Source: an uncultured Bacteroidales bacterium
GTDB lineage: Bacteria; Bacteroidota; Bacteroidia; Bacteroidales; Paludibacteraceae
Length of the DNA stretch: 44,156 nt
NCBI GenBank assembly: GCA_902780235.1
Contig: CACZEL010000021.1
Location: 1-44,156, forward strand
Direction: 5' to 3'
Every line of letters starts with the position of its first letter. The stretch's first letter is position 1. Of the stretch, positions 26,409 through 35,486 are shown in pieces. The notes under the pieces are model-generated. The model ran no database searches. It was not told the origin of the DNA and saw only the letters and a list, made by a program, of their open reading frames with translations. A program made the translations under genes and the position numbers.

Positions 26409-27919
26409 TTCGTGAGGGATGGCATAAGAGAGTCACCATCGATATTTTGGTGTGGGTGATTGCAGCGCTGTTATGTATGTTATGGCGCTGGGTAGCCAAT
26501 AAGAGTGAGATGATTCATTACTGGGCGCTGTTCGGCGTGCTTGCTGCTGCGTGGATCGTGGTCGGCTTTGCGGTACAACTCTATCGATCCTATAAGGAGG
26601 CATGGTTCTGGCAATCGATGTTGTCGCTCATTGCCGATGCCGGTATCTTGATCGGCCTCTGCTATTGGGTGCTACCTATGTTGCCGTATAACCTGTCGCC
26701 GAAAGTAGCCTTATGGGCGATTCTATTAGTTGGAGCGTTGGAGACCTTCGTCACGCTCATGGAGCATTACTGGAAGTACGCGACGAACATGACTGTTCCT
26801 GTGATGCAGATCGAGCAACGCGAGAACGCAAAAGTCACTCGTCCTGATTCGCCGCGTTCAACCAATTCCATGCGTTCGATACGCCAGTCGGTCTTGTCGG
26901 TGACTACCGAAGAGGACTATCGCATGCTCTTGGAGAAAGCGCGTTTGGATAGCCGGCAGACCAAAGCCATATGCGATAGAAACCGTTTTGCATTCCTGCA
27001 GATACCTGACTATCAATATAAAACCTTGGTTGACTTGACGCTGCTCAATGATGCCAAAGGTATTAATAGACGATTCTGTATCGTCAATCAGAAACTTCCT
27101 GACGGAGGACGGTATGTATGCTGTTATCGTCCGCAGGAGTATATCAAATCGAAGATCCTTGCCAAATACCCGTGGGGTATCAATTGGATCGTTTATACTT
27201 TGTATTTCTTCCATAAGCGGGTTGTGCCGCGTCTGGCATTGACCAGCCGTCTCTATTATGATGTCACCAAAGGTCGTAAGCGTATGCTGAGTAAGACCGA
27301 GGTGCTCGGACGACTCTATTATTGCGGTTTTGAGGTGGACGAGATCGTGCCGATGGGGCACATCGAATATGTGTTTGCGCATCGTCACTCGCAGCCTTAT
27401 CCTCAAGAGCAGTTGAAGGTCTATGGACCGTTGATCAAGTTGCCGCGAGTATGCAAGAATAAAGAAATCAAGTATTTCTACAAAACCCGAACGATGCACC
27501 CTTATGCAGAGTACATCCAGAAATACGTGTTTGATTCCAGAGGGGGGATGGATATCGCCGATAAGTCGAATGACGATTGGCGTATCACGACATGGGGCAA
27601 GTTCATGCGCAAGTATTGGCTGGACGAACTCCCGATGTTGATTAACTGGTTCAAAGGCGATGTCAAACTGGTGGGTGTTCGTCCGCTCAGCCGAACGATG
27701 TTCGACACCTATCCGAAGTGGTTGCAAGACAAACGTACGTTGTGTAAACCGGGGTTGATACCGCCTTTCTATATTGATCATCCTAAGACGTTTGATGAAC
27801 TGTTTGCCAGTGAAGACAAGTATCTCACAGAGTACCTTGCGCATCCGTTCCGAACGGATTGCAAGTATTTCTTCCTGACAATGAAATCCATTCTAACCCG
27901 CAAGACCCATAGTGCGTAA
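26405..27919 (+). CDS. Bacterial sugar transferase (polyprenyl-phosphate glycosylphosphotransferase-like)
   Basis: 504 residues. Four or five N-terminal membrane helices (about 10-120), a basic middle region, and a C-terminal sugar-transferase domain with DWRITTWGKFMRKYWLDELP and GDVKLVGVRPLS, matching the conserved core of enzymes that start glycan synthesis on undecaprenyl phosphate. The middle (about 160-390), containing LSKTEVLGRLYYCGFEVDEI, looks like a remnant of a methyltransferase-like fold. The usual KRxxD segment before the catalytic core was not found. It heads the glycan operon and is coupled to era by ATGA. The exact sugar is unknown. Confidence 0.78.
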   Translation: MIREGWHKRVTIDILVWVIAALLCMLWRWVANKSEMIHYWALFGVLAAAWIVVGFAVQLYRSYKEAWFWQSMLSLIADAGILIGLCYWVLPMLPYNLSPKVALWAILLVGALETFVTLMEHYWKYATNMTVPVMQIEQRENAKVTRPDSPRSTNSMRSIRQSVLSVTTEEDYRMLLEKARLDSRQTKAICDRNRFAFLQIPDYQYKTLVDLTLLNDAKGINRRFCIVNQKLPDGGRYVCCYRPQEYIKSKILAKYPWGINWIVYTLYFFHKRVVPRLALTSRLYYDVTKGRKRMLSKTEVLGRLYYCGFEVDEIVPMGHIEYVFAHRHSQPYPQEQLKVYGPLIKLPRVCKNKEIKYFYKTRTMHPYAEYIQKYVFDSRGGMDIADKSNDDWRITTWGKFMRKYWLDELPMLINWFKGDVKLVGVRPLSRTMFDTYPKWLQDKRTLCKPGLIPPFYIDHPKTFDELFASEDKYLTEYLAHPFRTDCKYFFLTMKSILTRKTHSA

Positions 27920-27923
27920 TAAA

Positions 27924-27951
27924 AGAGAAAGTTGAAAGATGAAAAGTGAAA
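27924..27951 (+). repeat. 7-bp tandem array (NNTGAAA x4) containing a start codon
   Basis: AGAGAAA, GTTGAAA, GATGAAA and AGTGAAA. The ATG of the next gene (27939) is in the third unit, so the first five codons (MKSER) are repeat-derived. Confidence 0.85.
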
Positions 27952-29039
27952 GGATATATTTGAATCTTGTGCGAGCGGCCTTATGGGGGAAAGAACCCGT
28001 AGTGTGGCCGGAAGAGATGACGGAGGACCTGCTTCGTCTCAATGCCCACCAAGGCACAGGCGCTTTGGTGTATCCGCTTGTTTTGAACCAAGAGTCCCTT
28101 TCTTCGTACGCGCGTACGCAAATGAAAGGTGTATGCATGCGCACGATGCAGCAACATGTGCAATTACAATACACGCTGCAAACCGTTTGGCAAGCGTTAG
28201 AGAAAGCTAATATTCAGGCGGTGCTGATGAAAGGGGCAAGTCTTGCAGCTTTGTATCCCGATCCGCATCAACGTGCCTGGGGCGACATCGATTTGTTTGT
28301 CGGTAAGGACCAGTATCATCCTGCTTGCGCCGTGATGCGGGATACTTTTCCGAAGGCGCTTAAGTTTGACGAAGAGTTAGACCATTATAAGCATTATAAC
28401 ATCATCGCTGATGGGATCTCCATCGAGACCCATCGGGTTACAGTCGGTTTTCAGCATCCTGTCGATGAACGGCGGTACGCGAAGATGGAAGCGTATGGCA
28501 TGATGAATGCTGAATGGTTAATGGTGAATGGACTGAAAGTGCGGGTGTTTGAACCCACTTTCAATGCCCTCTTTGTCATGATCCATGCGTGGGAACACAT
28601 GACAACGCAGGGAGCGAATGTACGGCAGTTATGCGACTTGAGCCTCTTGCTGCATCATTATGCGGCGCAGATAGATAGAAAGCGACTCAAACGCTATCTG
28701 AAGGACTTGCATCTGACAGATGTATGGGCGCTGTTCATGACGCTATGCGTGAACGATTTAGGCTTGCCGGAGGAAGAAGCACCTCTCTATGATCCTCGTC
28801 TGAAGGAGCGTGCAGCCTTGCTGATGAACCATCTGCTGAGCGGTAAGTTAGTCGCTCCCAAACCCTCTGATAAAGCACCGGAAGGGCGTATCCTGCGTAA
28901 GATGCACACGATGACCGAACGTTTGCACAATGCCCGCCGTATCGGGCAATATAGTCCCGCTTATGGCCGTCATATGGTCGTCGAGACCCTGCTACATGGC
29001 GCGTTGCGGTTCTTTGCCAAAGACAGACATTGGGAGTGA
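27939..29039 (+). CDS. Nucleotidyltransferase-fold protein (NTP_transf_5-like)
   Basis: 366 residues. The segment LMKGASLAALYPDPHQRAWGDIDLFV matches the active-site region of the uncharacterised nucleotidyltransferase family found in polysaccharide clusters, with the metal-binding pair in DIDLF. No membrane segment. The substrate is not known. The start lies within a TGAAA-type array and the stop (TGA) within the next array. A third array (28504-28531) is inside the gene and encodes NAEWLMVNG in frame. It is the second gene of the glycan operon. Confidence 0.82.
   Translation: MKSERIYLNLVRAALWGKEPVVWPEEMTEDLLRLNAHQGTGALVYPLVLNQESLSSYARTQMKGVCMRTMQQHVQLQYTLQTVWQALEKANIQAVLMKGASLAALYPDPHQRAWGDIDLFVGKDQYHPACAVMRDTFPKALKFDEELDHYKHYNIIADGISIETHRVTVGFQHPVDERRYAKMEAYGMMNAEWLMVNGLKVRVFEPTFNALFVMIHAWEHMTTQGANVRQLCDLSLLLHHYAAQIDRKRLKRYLKDLHLTDVWALFMTLCVNDLGLPEEEAPLYDPRLKERAALLMNHLLSGKLVAPKPSDKAPEGRILRKMHTMTERLHNARRIGQYSPAYGRHMVVETLLHGALRFFAKDRHWE
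28504..28531 (+). repeat. 7-bp tandem array inside a CDS (TGAATGG x4)
   Basis: TGAATGC, TGAATGG, TTAATGG and TGAATGG encode residues 189-198 of the nucleotidyltransferase-like protein without breaking the frame. Confidence 0.8.
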
Positions 29040-29063
29040 AAGGTGAAAGGTGAAAAGTGAAAG
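29036..29063 (+). repeat. 7-bp tandem array (GTGAAAG x4) holding a stop and a start
   Basis: Units GTGAAAG, GTGAAAG, GTGAAAA and GTGAAAG. The upstream TGA stop is in unit 1. The likely GTG start of the next gene (29057) opens unit 4. Confidence 0.88.
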
Positions 29064-30628
29064 GACTTAAGTACATAGTATTGGTGGGAAACATTGTAAT
29101 TTTTGCGGTGTTGTCCTTGGTGTTACCAATCTGCTTCGAAGAGAACGATGATGCGATCATGGTCATGATCGCAAATGGAGGCTACTCCGGTACTCCGGAT
29201 GGTCATCTGGTCTTCATCAATGTGCTCTACGGAACAGTTTTGGCCGCTTTGTATAGTCTGACCAAAGCCGTCGAATGGTACACGCTTTCGTTTGCCGTAC
29301 TTCATGTGCTATCCATGTCTGTGTTGGCGTATTTCGTGCTGACGATTCCGAATCGTGCCAAATGGGAACGTATCATCTGGCTCTTGGTTTTGTATACTTT
29401 ATGGGCACGCATACTCGCAGCCTTTCAATTTACCACCACAGCCGGGCTTACTTGTCTTGCCGGCTGCGTCTTATTGCTGCGCAATAGTAATAAAGCTCGA
29501 TGGACGGGTGTATTCTTCGTACTCATTGCCTCATTAATACGTATCACCGCCGCCGGCTTAGTTGGTGTCTTGATGGCGCCTATTATCGTATATACCTACC
29601 GACTTGATTGGCGTAGATATATTCCTTTAGCGGTGATGCTGATGCTGGTAGTCGGATGTCGCATGACCCATAACTATATCTATCAGAGTGATCCGGCTTG
29701 GAATTACTATAATACTTATAATAACTTGCGTGGACAGTTGACCGATAATCCAAACGCTTATACCTTAAGTCCTTCCGATATGCCGGAGGGTGTCGATTGG
29801 ACGGATTACCAGTTATTGCTTCGTTTCATTCCCGATCCGGAGAAAATGGATCTGACTACTATTCAGTGTCTTATTGCTGTTGTAAAGCAAGTGTCGCTGA
29901 AAAACCGAATGCATAATATACATCATCTGGATCGATATGCTGTCGAGTTAGCGATCTTATTCGCTTTGTTGGTACTGATGATTTTGACCACCGGTAATAA
30001 AACGAAATATGGTTTCTTGATCCTCTATACACTTTTCATCCTTGCGTTAATGGTCTATGTGAGCATGGATGGCTTCCTTAAGAATCGTGTCTTTCTCTGC
30101 ATGTTGTTAGCCATCTTGATGACCGATTTCATGCTTTTACCTGATACTACCGGACGGAAACGCAGTTGGGGGATAGCGCTGGCTATTGTGGCTTTATGTG
30201 GATGGCTGGGCTATCAGACGAACTGCGACCAGATACGCAAACGGCATCGCCGTCATATTTGGGAAGATATGCAACGTCCGCTTTTGGCAAAGATGCCGAG
30301 CGATGCGATAGTTGTCACCATCGGAACGGGTCTATGTATGGATGCTGTGAATCCTTGGCACGTTTGGCCGTATTCGTTTACCAAATATACTTTGGGATGG
30401 CTGACGTGGTGTCCGCTGAACGAACCCGTAGGACATTCGTATCGGGTGTTCTTGCAGGACAATGTCTATCTGTTCACCAATCATGATTTTGACAATGAGG
30501 GTACTTCTCTTCAATTGGTTCGTGAACAACTGGAGAAACATTACGACGCACCTACAGAGATCGAGTGCGTTCACAAAAACGATCACTATTTGATCGTCCA
30601 ATTAAAAAAACTGAATACTGAACACTGA
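29057..30628 (+). CDS. Polytopic membrane protein, GT-C glycosyltransferase-like
   Basis: 523 residues with about ten membrane helices over residues 1-390, then a soluble C-terminal part. An acidic cluster right after the first helix (CFEENDDAIM) sits where GT-C enzymes such as ArnT keep their catalytic acidic residue in the first external loop. No other signature is visible, so a polymerase-like role is also possible. The start is GTG at 29057 within a repeat. An ATG-initiated form would lose the first helix. The last codons and stop fall in the ACTGAAN array. Its neighbours point to glycan transfer. Confidence 0.7.
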   Translation: MKGLKYIVLVGNIVIFAVLSLVLPICFEENDDAIMVMIANGGYSGTPDGHLVFINVLYGTVLAALYSLTKAVEWYTLSFAVLHVLSMSVLAYFVLTIPNRAKWERIIWLLVLYTLWARILAAFQFTTTAGLTCLAGCVLLLRNSNKARWTGVFFVLIASLIRITAAGLVGVLMAPIIVYTYRLDWRRYIPLAVMLMLVVGCRMTHNYIYQSDPAWNYYNTYNNLRGQLTDNPNAYTLSPSDMPEGVDWTDYQLLLRFIPDPEKMDLTTIQCLIAVVKQVSLKNRMHNIHHLDRYAVELAILFALLVLMILTTGNKTKYGFLILYTLFILALMVYVSMDGFLKNRVFLCMLLAILMTDFMLLPDTTGRKRSWGIALAIVALCGWLGYQTNCDQIRKRHRRHIWEDMQRPLLAKMPSDAIVVTIGTGLCMDAVNPWHVWPYSFTKYTLGWLTWCPLNEPVGHSYRVFLQDNVYLFTNHDFDNEGTSLQLVREQLEKHYDAPTEIECVHKNDHYLIVQLKKLNTEH

Positions 30629-30644
30629 AAACTGATTACTGTAC
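30610..30644 (+). repeat. 7-bp tandem array (ACTGNNN x5)
   Basis: ACTGAAT, ACTGAAC, ACTGAAA, ACTGATT and ACTGTAC. It includes the upstream stop codon (30626-30628) and fills the spacer before the ATP-grasp gene. Confidence 0.88.
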
Positions 30645-30650
30645 ACTACA

Positions 30651-31769
30651 ATGTCCAAGACATTAGCAATTATAGGAGCGAGTTATCTGCAGCGACCTTT
30701 GGTGGAGCGCGCCAAACAAATGGGCCTGCGTACGATCTGTTTCGCGTGGGCAGAGGGTGCTGTGTGTCGAGATATATGCGATGCGTTCTATCCTATATCG
30801 ATCACAGAGAAAGAGGAGATCCTGCAAGTCTGCCGTCAAGAGCATATTGACGGCGTTTGTACGATCGCAAGCGATGTGGCAGCACCTACCGTCGCCTATG
30901 TAGCAGAGCAGATGGGACTCACCGGAAACAGCTATGAAGCAGCGGTTAGAGCCAATAACAAATTCGCTATGCGCAATGCTTTCATGGCCGCCGGAGTACC
31001 ATGTCCTGCCTATCACGTATGTCAAAATGCGGATGAGATGGAGAAGGTTGACGTGCAATTCCCTGTCATCGTCAAACCCACCGACCGATCGGGTAGTTTG
31101 GGTATCACGAAAGTGTCAAACGAAGCAGATTTACGCAGGGCTATCACTATAGCTGTTGCTCACTCTTTTGAACATGAAGCCCTTGTGGAACAGTTTATAG
31201 AGGGGCGTGAGATAAGTGTGGAATTTATCTCCTATGGAGGAAAGCATTACCCGCTGCAAATAACCGATAAAGTAACAACCGAGGCGCCGCATTTTGTGGA
31301 ATTGGCACATCATCAGCCGGCTGAACTGACCGAAGAGCAATATAAAGCCATCTATGCCTTGACGCAAAAAGCCCTCAATGCCTTGGGTGTCACCAACGGA
31401 GCCAGCCACTCGGAGTATAAGATTACAGCAACGGGCGAGATATACGTTATGGAGATAGGAGCCCGTATGGGTGGTGACTTTATCGGTTCGGACCTTGTGC
31501 GTCTCAGTACCGGATACGACTTCGTGCAAGGCGTCATACAGGTGGCGTTGGGACAGTTCGAGAAACCGGTTCGAACGCTTTGCAAGTATTCCGGTGTCTA
31601 TTTCCTCTCTGCGGATACCGCTCGCGTCAAGGATTATATCGACCATAAAGATGCCTATCCCGAGATCGTCATGGCGGAACAGACTTGCGAAACCCTGCGG
31701 CATGTGAATTGTAGCAGCGAGCGAAGCGGCTACTTCATCTATCAGGCCGATCATAAATTTAAAATTTAG
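30651..31769 (+). CDS. ATP-grasp ligase, copy 1 (intact)
   Basis: 372 residues. An N-terminal Rossmann-like pre-ATP-grasp domain (LAIIGASYLQRPLVERAKQMG), then the ATP-grasp core: FPVIVKPTDRSGSLGI, the hinge ALVEQFIEGREISVEF, and the metal-binding strand EIYVMEIGARMGGDF. The C-terminal domain ends SERSGYFIYQ. Members form amide or similar bonds from a carboxylate and an amine using ATP, the carboxylate-amine ligase class. In a glycan operon this suggests attaching an amino acid or another acid to an amino sugar (inference). It is a clear paralogue of the broken gene at 33376. Confidence 0.88.
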   Translation: MSKTLAIIGASYLQRPLVERAKQMGLRTICFAWAEGAVCRDICDAFYPISITEKEEILQVCRQEHIDGVCTIASDVAAPTVAYVAEQMGLTGNSYEAAVRANNKFAMRNAFMAAGVPCPAYHVCQNADEMEKVDVQFPVIVKPTDRSGSLGITKVSNEADLRRAITIAVAHSFEHEALVEQFIEGREISVEFISYGGKHYPLQITDKVTTEAPHFVELAHHQPAELTEEQYKAIYALTQKALNALGVTNGASHSEYKITATGEIYVMEIGARMGGDFIGSDLVRLSTGYDFVQGVIQVALGQFEKPVRTLCKYSGVYFLSADTARVKDYIDHKDAYPEIVMAEQTCETLRHVNCSSERSGYFIYQADHKFKI

Positions 31770-31780
31770 TAAAACAATAT

Positions 31781-32707
31781 ATGAAACTATCCATTGTTTC
31801 GCCTATCTATAAAGGCGAGAAAATGTTACATCACCTCGTTGAACGTTGCGAAGCAGCCGTGTCCACCATCACCGATGACTACGAATTGATTCTGGTCAAC
31901 GACTGTTCGCCGGATAACTCATGGGAGGTCCTCCGTGAGATTTGTGCGAACGACAAACATGTCAAAGCGATTGATCATAGCCGTAATTTCGGACAGCATC
32001 CTGCCATCTCTACAGGACTCAAATACGTCATCGGTGATTGGGTTGTTGTCATGGATTGCGATCTTCAAGATCGCCCTGAAGATATACCGGCACTTTATGC
32101 CAAGACGCAAGAAGGGTGGGATGTCGTCTTTGCTCGCCGAGGTGAACGCCATGACGGCTTCTTCAAGCAGTTGGGCGGTAAGATCTTCCATATGTTCTTC
32201 CGCTGGCTCACCGGCATCAATACGGATAAGAATATCGGTAATTACTGTATCTTCAAACGCACTTACGCCGATGAGATAGCCCGTATCCCGGATCAGTCCC
32301 GTGCTTTCGGTACGCTGATTCGTCATGTGGGCGGTAAGGTCACCTTCATTGATGTCGATCGCCCGCAACGTGAAGAGGGTACTACCGGTTATACTTTGGG
32401 GCGCTTACTCAAATTGGCGTTCGAGAACAGTATCTCCAATAGCAATAAACCTCTGCGCATGGCGACCTATCTGGGACTCATCATGTCTATTGTGGCTGGC
32501 TTGCTGACGATCTTCCAGATCCTCGCCAAACTGGTTGGACAGAATATCCTCTTGGGTTATACGTCCACGATCGCTTCGATCTGGTTCGTGGGCGGACTCA
32601 TCCTCTTTGTGCTTGGTATGATCGGTCTCTATATCGGTAAGATCTACGACCAAGTCAAAGGACGTCCTTATTCCGTGGTACGCGAAACGCTTAATGTGGA
32701 CGAATGA
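31781..32707 (+). CDS. GT2 polyprenyl-phosphate glycosyltransferase (ArnC/GtrB-like)
   Basis: 308 residues. A GT-A fold with LSIVSPIYKGE, VNDCSPDNSW, and VVMDCDLQDRPED carrying the DxD-type metal site. Two C-terminal membrane helices (ATYLGLIMSIVAGLLTIF and ASIWFVGGLILFVLGMIGLYI) mark the dolichyl/undecaprenyl-phosphate transferase group, which loads a sugar onto undecaprenyl phosphate on the cytoplasmic face. The next two genes are ArnE/F-like, coupled by ATGA, consistent with flipping of the product. Confidence 0.92.
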   Translation: MKLSIVSPIYKGEKMLHHLVERCEAAVSTITDDYELILVNDCSPDNSWEVLREICANDKHVKAIDHSRNFGQHPAISTGLKYVIGDWVVVMDCDLQDRPEDIPALYAKTQEGWDVVFARRGERHDGFFKQLGGKIFHMFFRWLTGINTDKNIGNYCIFKRTYADEIARIPDQSRAFGTLIRHVGGKVTFIDVDRPQREEGTTGYTLGRLLKLAFENSISNSNKPLRMATYLGLIMSIVAGLLTIFQILAKLVGQNILLGYTSTIASIWFVGGLILFVLGMIGLYIGKIYDQVKGRPYSVVRETLNVDE

Positions 32708-33045
32708 AAAAATACCTTCTGCTCATCATTAGTTTCCTCATCTTGTCCTGTTCGGGGGCATGCTTGAAGATGGCCTCTATGCAAGAGTTTCTTTCTCTTG
32801 CTTATATCGCTTATTTCGGTTTGACGGTGCTGGTGATGGCGGTGTATGCCGTCTTGTGGCAAAAAGTACTGGAGGATATCCCGCTCAATATCGCTTATCT
32901 AAGCAAGAGTTCTACGGTAGGCATTAGTCTGCTGTACGCCTATCTGCTCTTTGGCGAACAGATAACGATCCGAAACATCATCGGTTGTGTCCTAATCATC
33001 GCCGGTATCATGGTGCTCTCATACAAGAAAGGACAGGAAGCATGA
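32704..33045 (+). CDS. SMR-type small membrane protein, subunit 1 (ArnE/F-like)
   Basis: 113 residues with four predicted helices (LLLIISFLILSCSGACLK, LAYIAYFGLTVLVMAVYAV, AYLSKSSTVGISLLYAYLL, IIGCVLIIAGIMVLSY). The pattern is that of the DMT/SMR superfamily. Paired short members next to an ArnC-like GT2 behave as heterodimeric flippases for undecaprenyl-phosphate sugars (family knowledge for ArnE/ArnF). Starts at the ATGA overlap with the GT2 gene and overlaps its partner the same way. Confidence 0.85.
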   Translation: MKKYLLLIISFLILSCSGACLKMASMQEFLSLAYIAYFGLTVLVMAVYAVLWQKVLEDIPLNIAYLSKSSTVGISLLYAYLLFGEQITIRNIIGCVLIIAGIMVLSYKKGQEA

Positions 33046-33374
33046 TGTACTTTTTAGTCATATTCGGTATCTTCGCTTGTTCCTGCTCGCAGATCCTGCT
33101 CAAGAACAGCGCCAAGATGGAGCATAAGAACTGGCTGGCCTCGATGCTAAACTGGCGGGTGATACTGGCATACACCATCTTCTTCGGCTCTATGCTCATC
33201 AATGTGGCAGCCATGCGTAAGGGATTGAACTTGAAAGAGTTACCGGCTTTGGAGGCCTCCGGATACATCTTTGTGCCTATCCTGTCTTTCTTCTTCTTGC
33301 AGGAGAAAATCGGCTGGAGGGAAATATTTGCCATGTTGCTGATCGTGGGCGGAATAATTGTTTTTTATAGTTGA
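33042..33374 (+). CDS. SMR-type small membrane protein, subunit 2 (ArnE/F-like)
   Basis: 110 residues beginning MMYFLVIFG; either of two adjacent ATG codons may start it. Four predicted helices, with a motif LPALEASGYIFVPILSFFFLQEKI typical of EmrE/ArnF C-terminal halves. It overlaps the previous gene by ATGA. It differs clearly from subunit 1, as expected for a heterodimer in which the two copies take opposite topologies. Confidence 0.85.
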   Translation: MMYFLVIFGIFACSCSQILLKNSAKMEHKNWLASMLNWRVILAYTIFFGSMLINVAAMRKGLNLKELPALEASGYIFVPILSFFFLQEKIGWREIFAMLLIVGGIIVFYS

Positions 33375-33375
33375 G

Positions 33376-34477
33376 ATGAATACGAAAAAGAAAATAGCTA
33401 TCATGGGTGCCGGTAAATGGCAATTGCCTTTGTATCTCAAAGCCCGAGAGATGGGAATAGAGACCCATGGTTTTGCCTATGAAGACGGCAATGAGGTAGC
33501 GCGCGATGTGGCGGATCATTTCTATCCTATTTCCTTGGCCGACAAAGAGGCGGTGCTGGCGCAATGCCGTGAGATTGGTGTGGATGGAGTCGTCACCTGT
33601 GCCTCGGATTTTGCTACCGAGATAGCCTGTTGGGTGGCCGAGCAATTGGGCTTGAATACGAATGCCTACGATACCGTGCGTCATATCCATGACAAAGCAT
33701 GGGTGCGTGAACAGACGAAAGACCTCACTTCGATCGCGCATCCCAAGACTGTTACCGGACCACTCGATACCTTGTCTCTGCCGTTTGTGCCTTGCGTCAT
33801 CAAACCGGTACATGGCTTCGGCAAGAGAGGGGTATGGTTTATCCATTCTTTCGAAGAGTTCGACGATGTCAAAAACCATGCGGATTTTCAAGTTAATGAG
33901 AATGCACTCGTGGAGCAGTTCATCGTGGGCAAAGAGTACTCCGTTGAGTCACTCTCTTTCCATGGTAAACATTATGTCGTGCAGATCACGGAGAAGATGT
34001 CAGACGGGGCACCGCACTTTGTGGAATTAGGTCATCATCAGCCGGCAGAACTCACCGAGACATGCCGAACGAAGATCATTAAGACCATACAGGATATCCT
34101 CACAGCCGTCGGTTATACCAACGGCGCTTCGCATATCGAAATCAAGGTCACAGACGATGAGGCGATCTACCTCATTGACCTCAATCCGCGAGGAGGCGGC
34201 GATTCTCGTGCCGCTTTCGACCAATTGTGACTATAGTCGTGAGATCATCAACATTGCTTTGGATCGGTTTGATGACTCCGCCTATCCTTACAAGAATATC
34301 GCCTATTCAGGCGTTTATTTCCTGACCAAACAGACAGAATACCTCTTGCCATATTTTGAGCAGGATATACCATGCGTCGTGCAAAAAGAATACAATAAAA
34401 ACATATCCGAATCGATCAGTAACAATGACCGAAGCGGGTACATGATTTATCAAGATAACAAAAAACTGGTCTTATGA
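33376..34477 (+). pseudogene. ATP-grasp ligase, copy 2, frameshifted
   Basis: A paralogue of the intact gene at 30651. The first part (33376-34230) has FVPCVIKPVHGFGKRGVWFI, ALVEQFIVGKEYSVESLS and YLIDLNPRGGGD, then shifts into RAAFDQL and stops. The second part, in the next frame, continues the family (ILVPLST ... AYSGVYFL ... DRSGYMIYQD) to a stop at 34477. Aligned to copy 1, exactly 14 bases are missing at 34203/34204, between GGD and LVPLST. The ATP-grasp metal strand is therefore followed by a wrong tail. This is either a real inactivation, a sequence or assembly error, or (less likely) a programmed shift. The downstream ATG overlap with the SDR gene is intact. Confidence 0.85.
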
Positions 34478-35472
34478 AATCCATCTTAGTACTCGGTGCA
34501 ACCGGTAATTTAGGTGCGTATATCACGCTTCATTTCCATAAATTAGGTTGGAGAGTGATCGCAGCCAGCCGTCGGAAAGATGACGGAGGTTTTTTTGCAG
34601 ACTACGGCATCCCTTATTATTCTGTTGATATAACGGACAAAGACTCTTTTGCCCAACTGCCGACCGATATTGATGTCGTTGCAGATTTTGCAGGGGATCT
34701 GCCGGCTTCTATGGAGGGATATGTAGCGGAAAGGTATATTGATTCTATTATTAAAGGTACATTTCATGTACTCGAATGGATGAGGGAAAACCATATTCCA
34801 CGAATTATCTTTCCTCAGACCCTCTTCGATATCCATTACCTTTTTGGAAGCCGTGAACCGATCTCTGCCGATGCCGAGAAACGCGTACCGCTTGTCGGGG
34901 ATCATCAGATGTACGTCATCGCAAAGATGGCAGCGGTTGAGATGATCGAGATGTATCATCGCGAGTATGGTTTGCAGCGCTTCATCGTACGCCTGTCCAA
35001 GGTCTATCAGTACCATCCGAACCATTATACCTTCACGGACGGCAAGAAGACCCTCATCAACGATTGGTTCTTTATCTCCAAGGCAGAGAAAGGAGAGCCT
35101 ATCGAGATCTGGGGCGATCCGACGCGTGTACTCGAGACATGCCATGTAGAGGATTTCCTGCAGATCATCGAAAAATGTGCAACAGTATCGCATGACGGCG
35201 GAATCTATAATATCGGTTCGGGAGGCTCTTCCCTCGAAGAGCGTATCCGTGCTATCATCGATGTGTTCGGTCCCGAGGGACATAAGTCCGAGGTCACTTA
35301 CGCACCCGAGAAACCCCTTTGCTCGCAATATGTCTTGGATATTTCCAAGACGCAAAAGGAATTAGGCTACGAACCGCGTTATAACTGGCATGACTACTGC
35401 GTATGGCTCAAAAACGAACGCGCTGCACAGCGCTTTGCCAAGATCTGGGGCACGGAAGCTGATTACGAATAA
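34474..35472 (+). CDS. NAD(P)-dependent epimerase/dehydratase (extended SDR)
   Basis: 332 residues. The dinucleotide motif GATGNLG is at residues 8-14. The catalytic YxxxK pair is Tyr147/Lys151 (YVIAK). The end of the protein carries the usual substrate-binding half (GDPTRVLETCHVEDFLQII, IYNIGSGGSSLEERI). It is likely to act on a nucleotide sugar, by epimerisation, dehydration or reduction; the sequence does not tell which. Its ATG overlaps the stop of the broken ATP-grasp gene. The next gene is a DegT-type transaminase, a common pair in amino-sugar synthesis. Confidence 0.9.
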   Translation: MKSILVLGATGNLGAYITLHFHKLGWRVIAASRRKDDGGFFADYGIPYYSVDITDKDSFAQLPTDIDVVADFAGDLPASMEGYVAERYIDSIIKGTFHVLEWMRENHIPRIIFPQTLFDIHYLFGSREPISADAEKRVPLVGDHQMYVIAKMAAVEMIEMYHREYGLQRFIVRLSKVYQYHPNHYTFTDGKKTLINDWFFISKAEKGEPIEIWGDPTRVLETCHVEDFLQIIEKCATVSHDGGIYNIGSGGSSLEERIRAIIDVFGPEGHKSEVTYAPEKPLCSQYVLDISKTQKELGYEPRYNWHDYCVWLKNERAAQRFAKIWGTEADYE

Positions 35473-35486
35473 TTATATTTTACACT

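Noticed and set aside
33358-33375. Upstream non-ATG start for the second ATP-grasp gene
   Set aside because: It would overlap the SMR gene. The ATG at 33376 directly follows that gene's stop and begins the conserved IAIMGAGKWQ.
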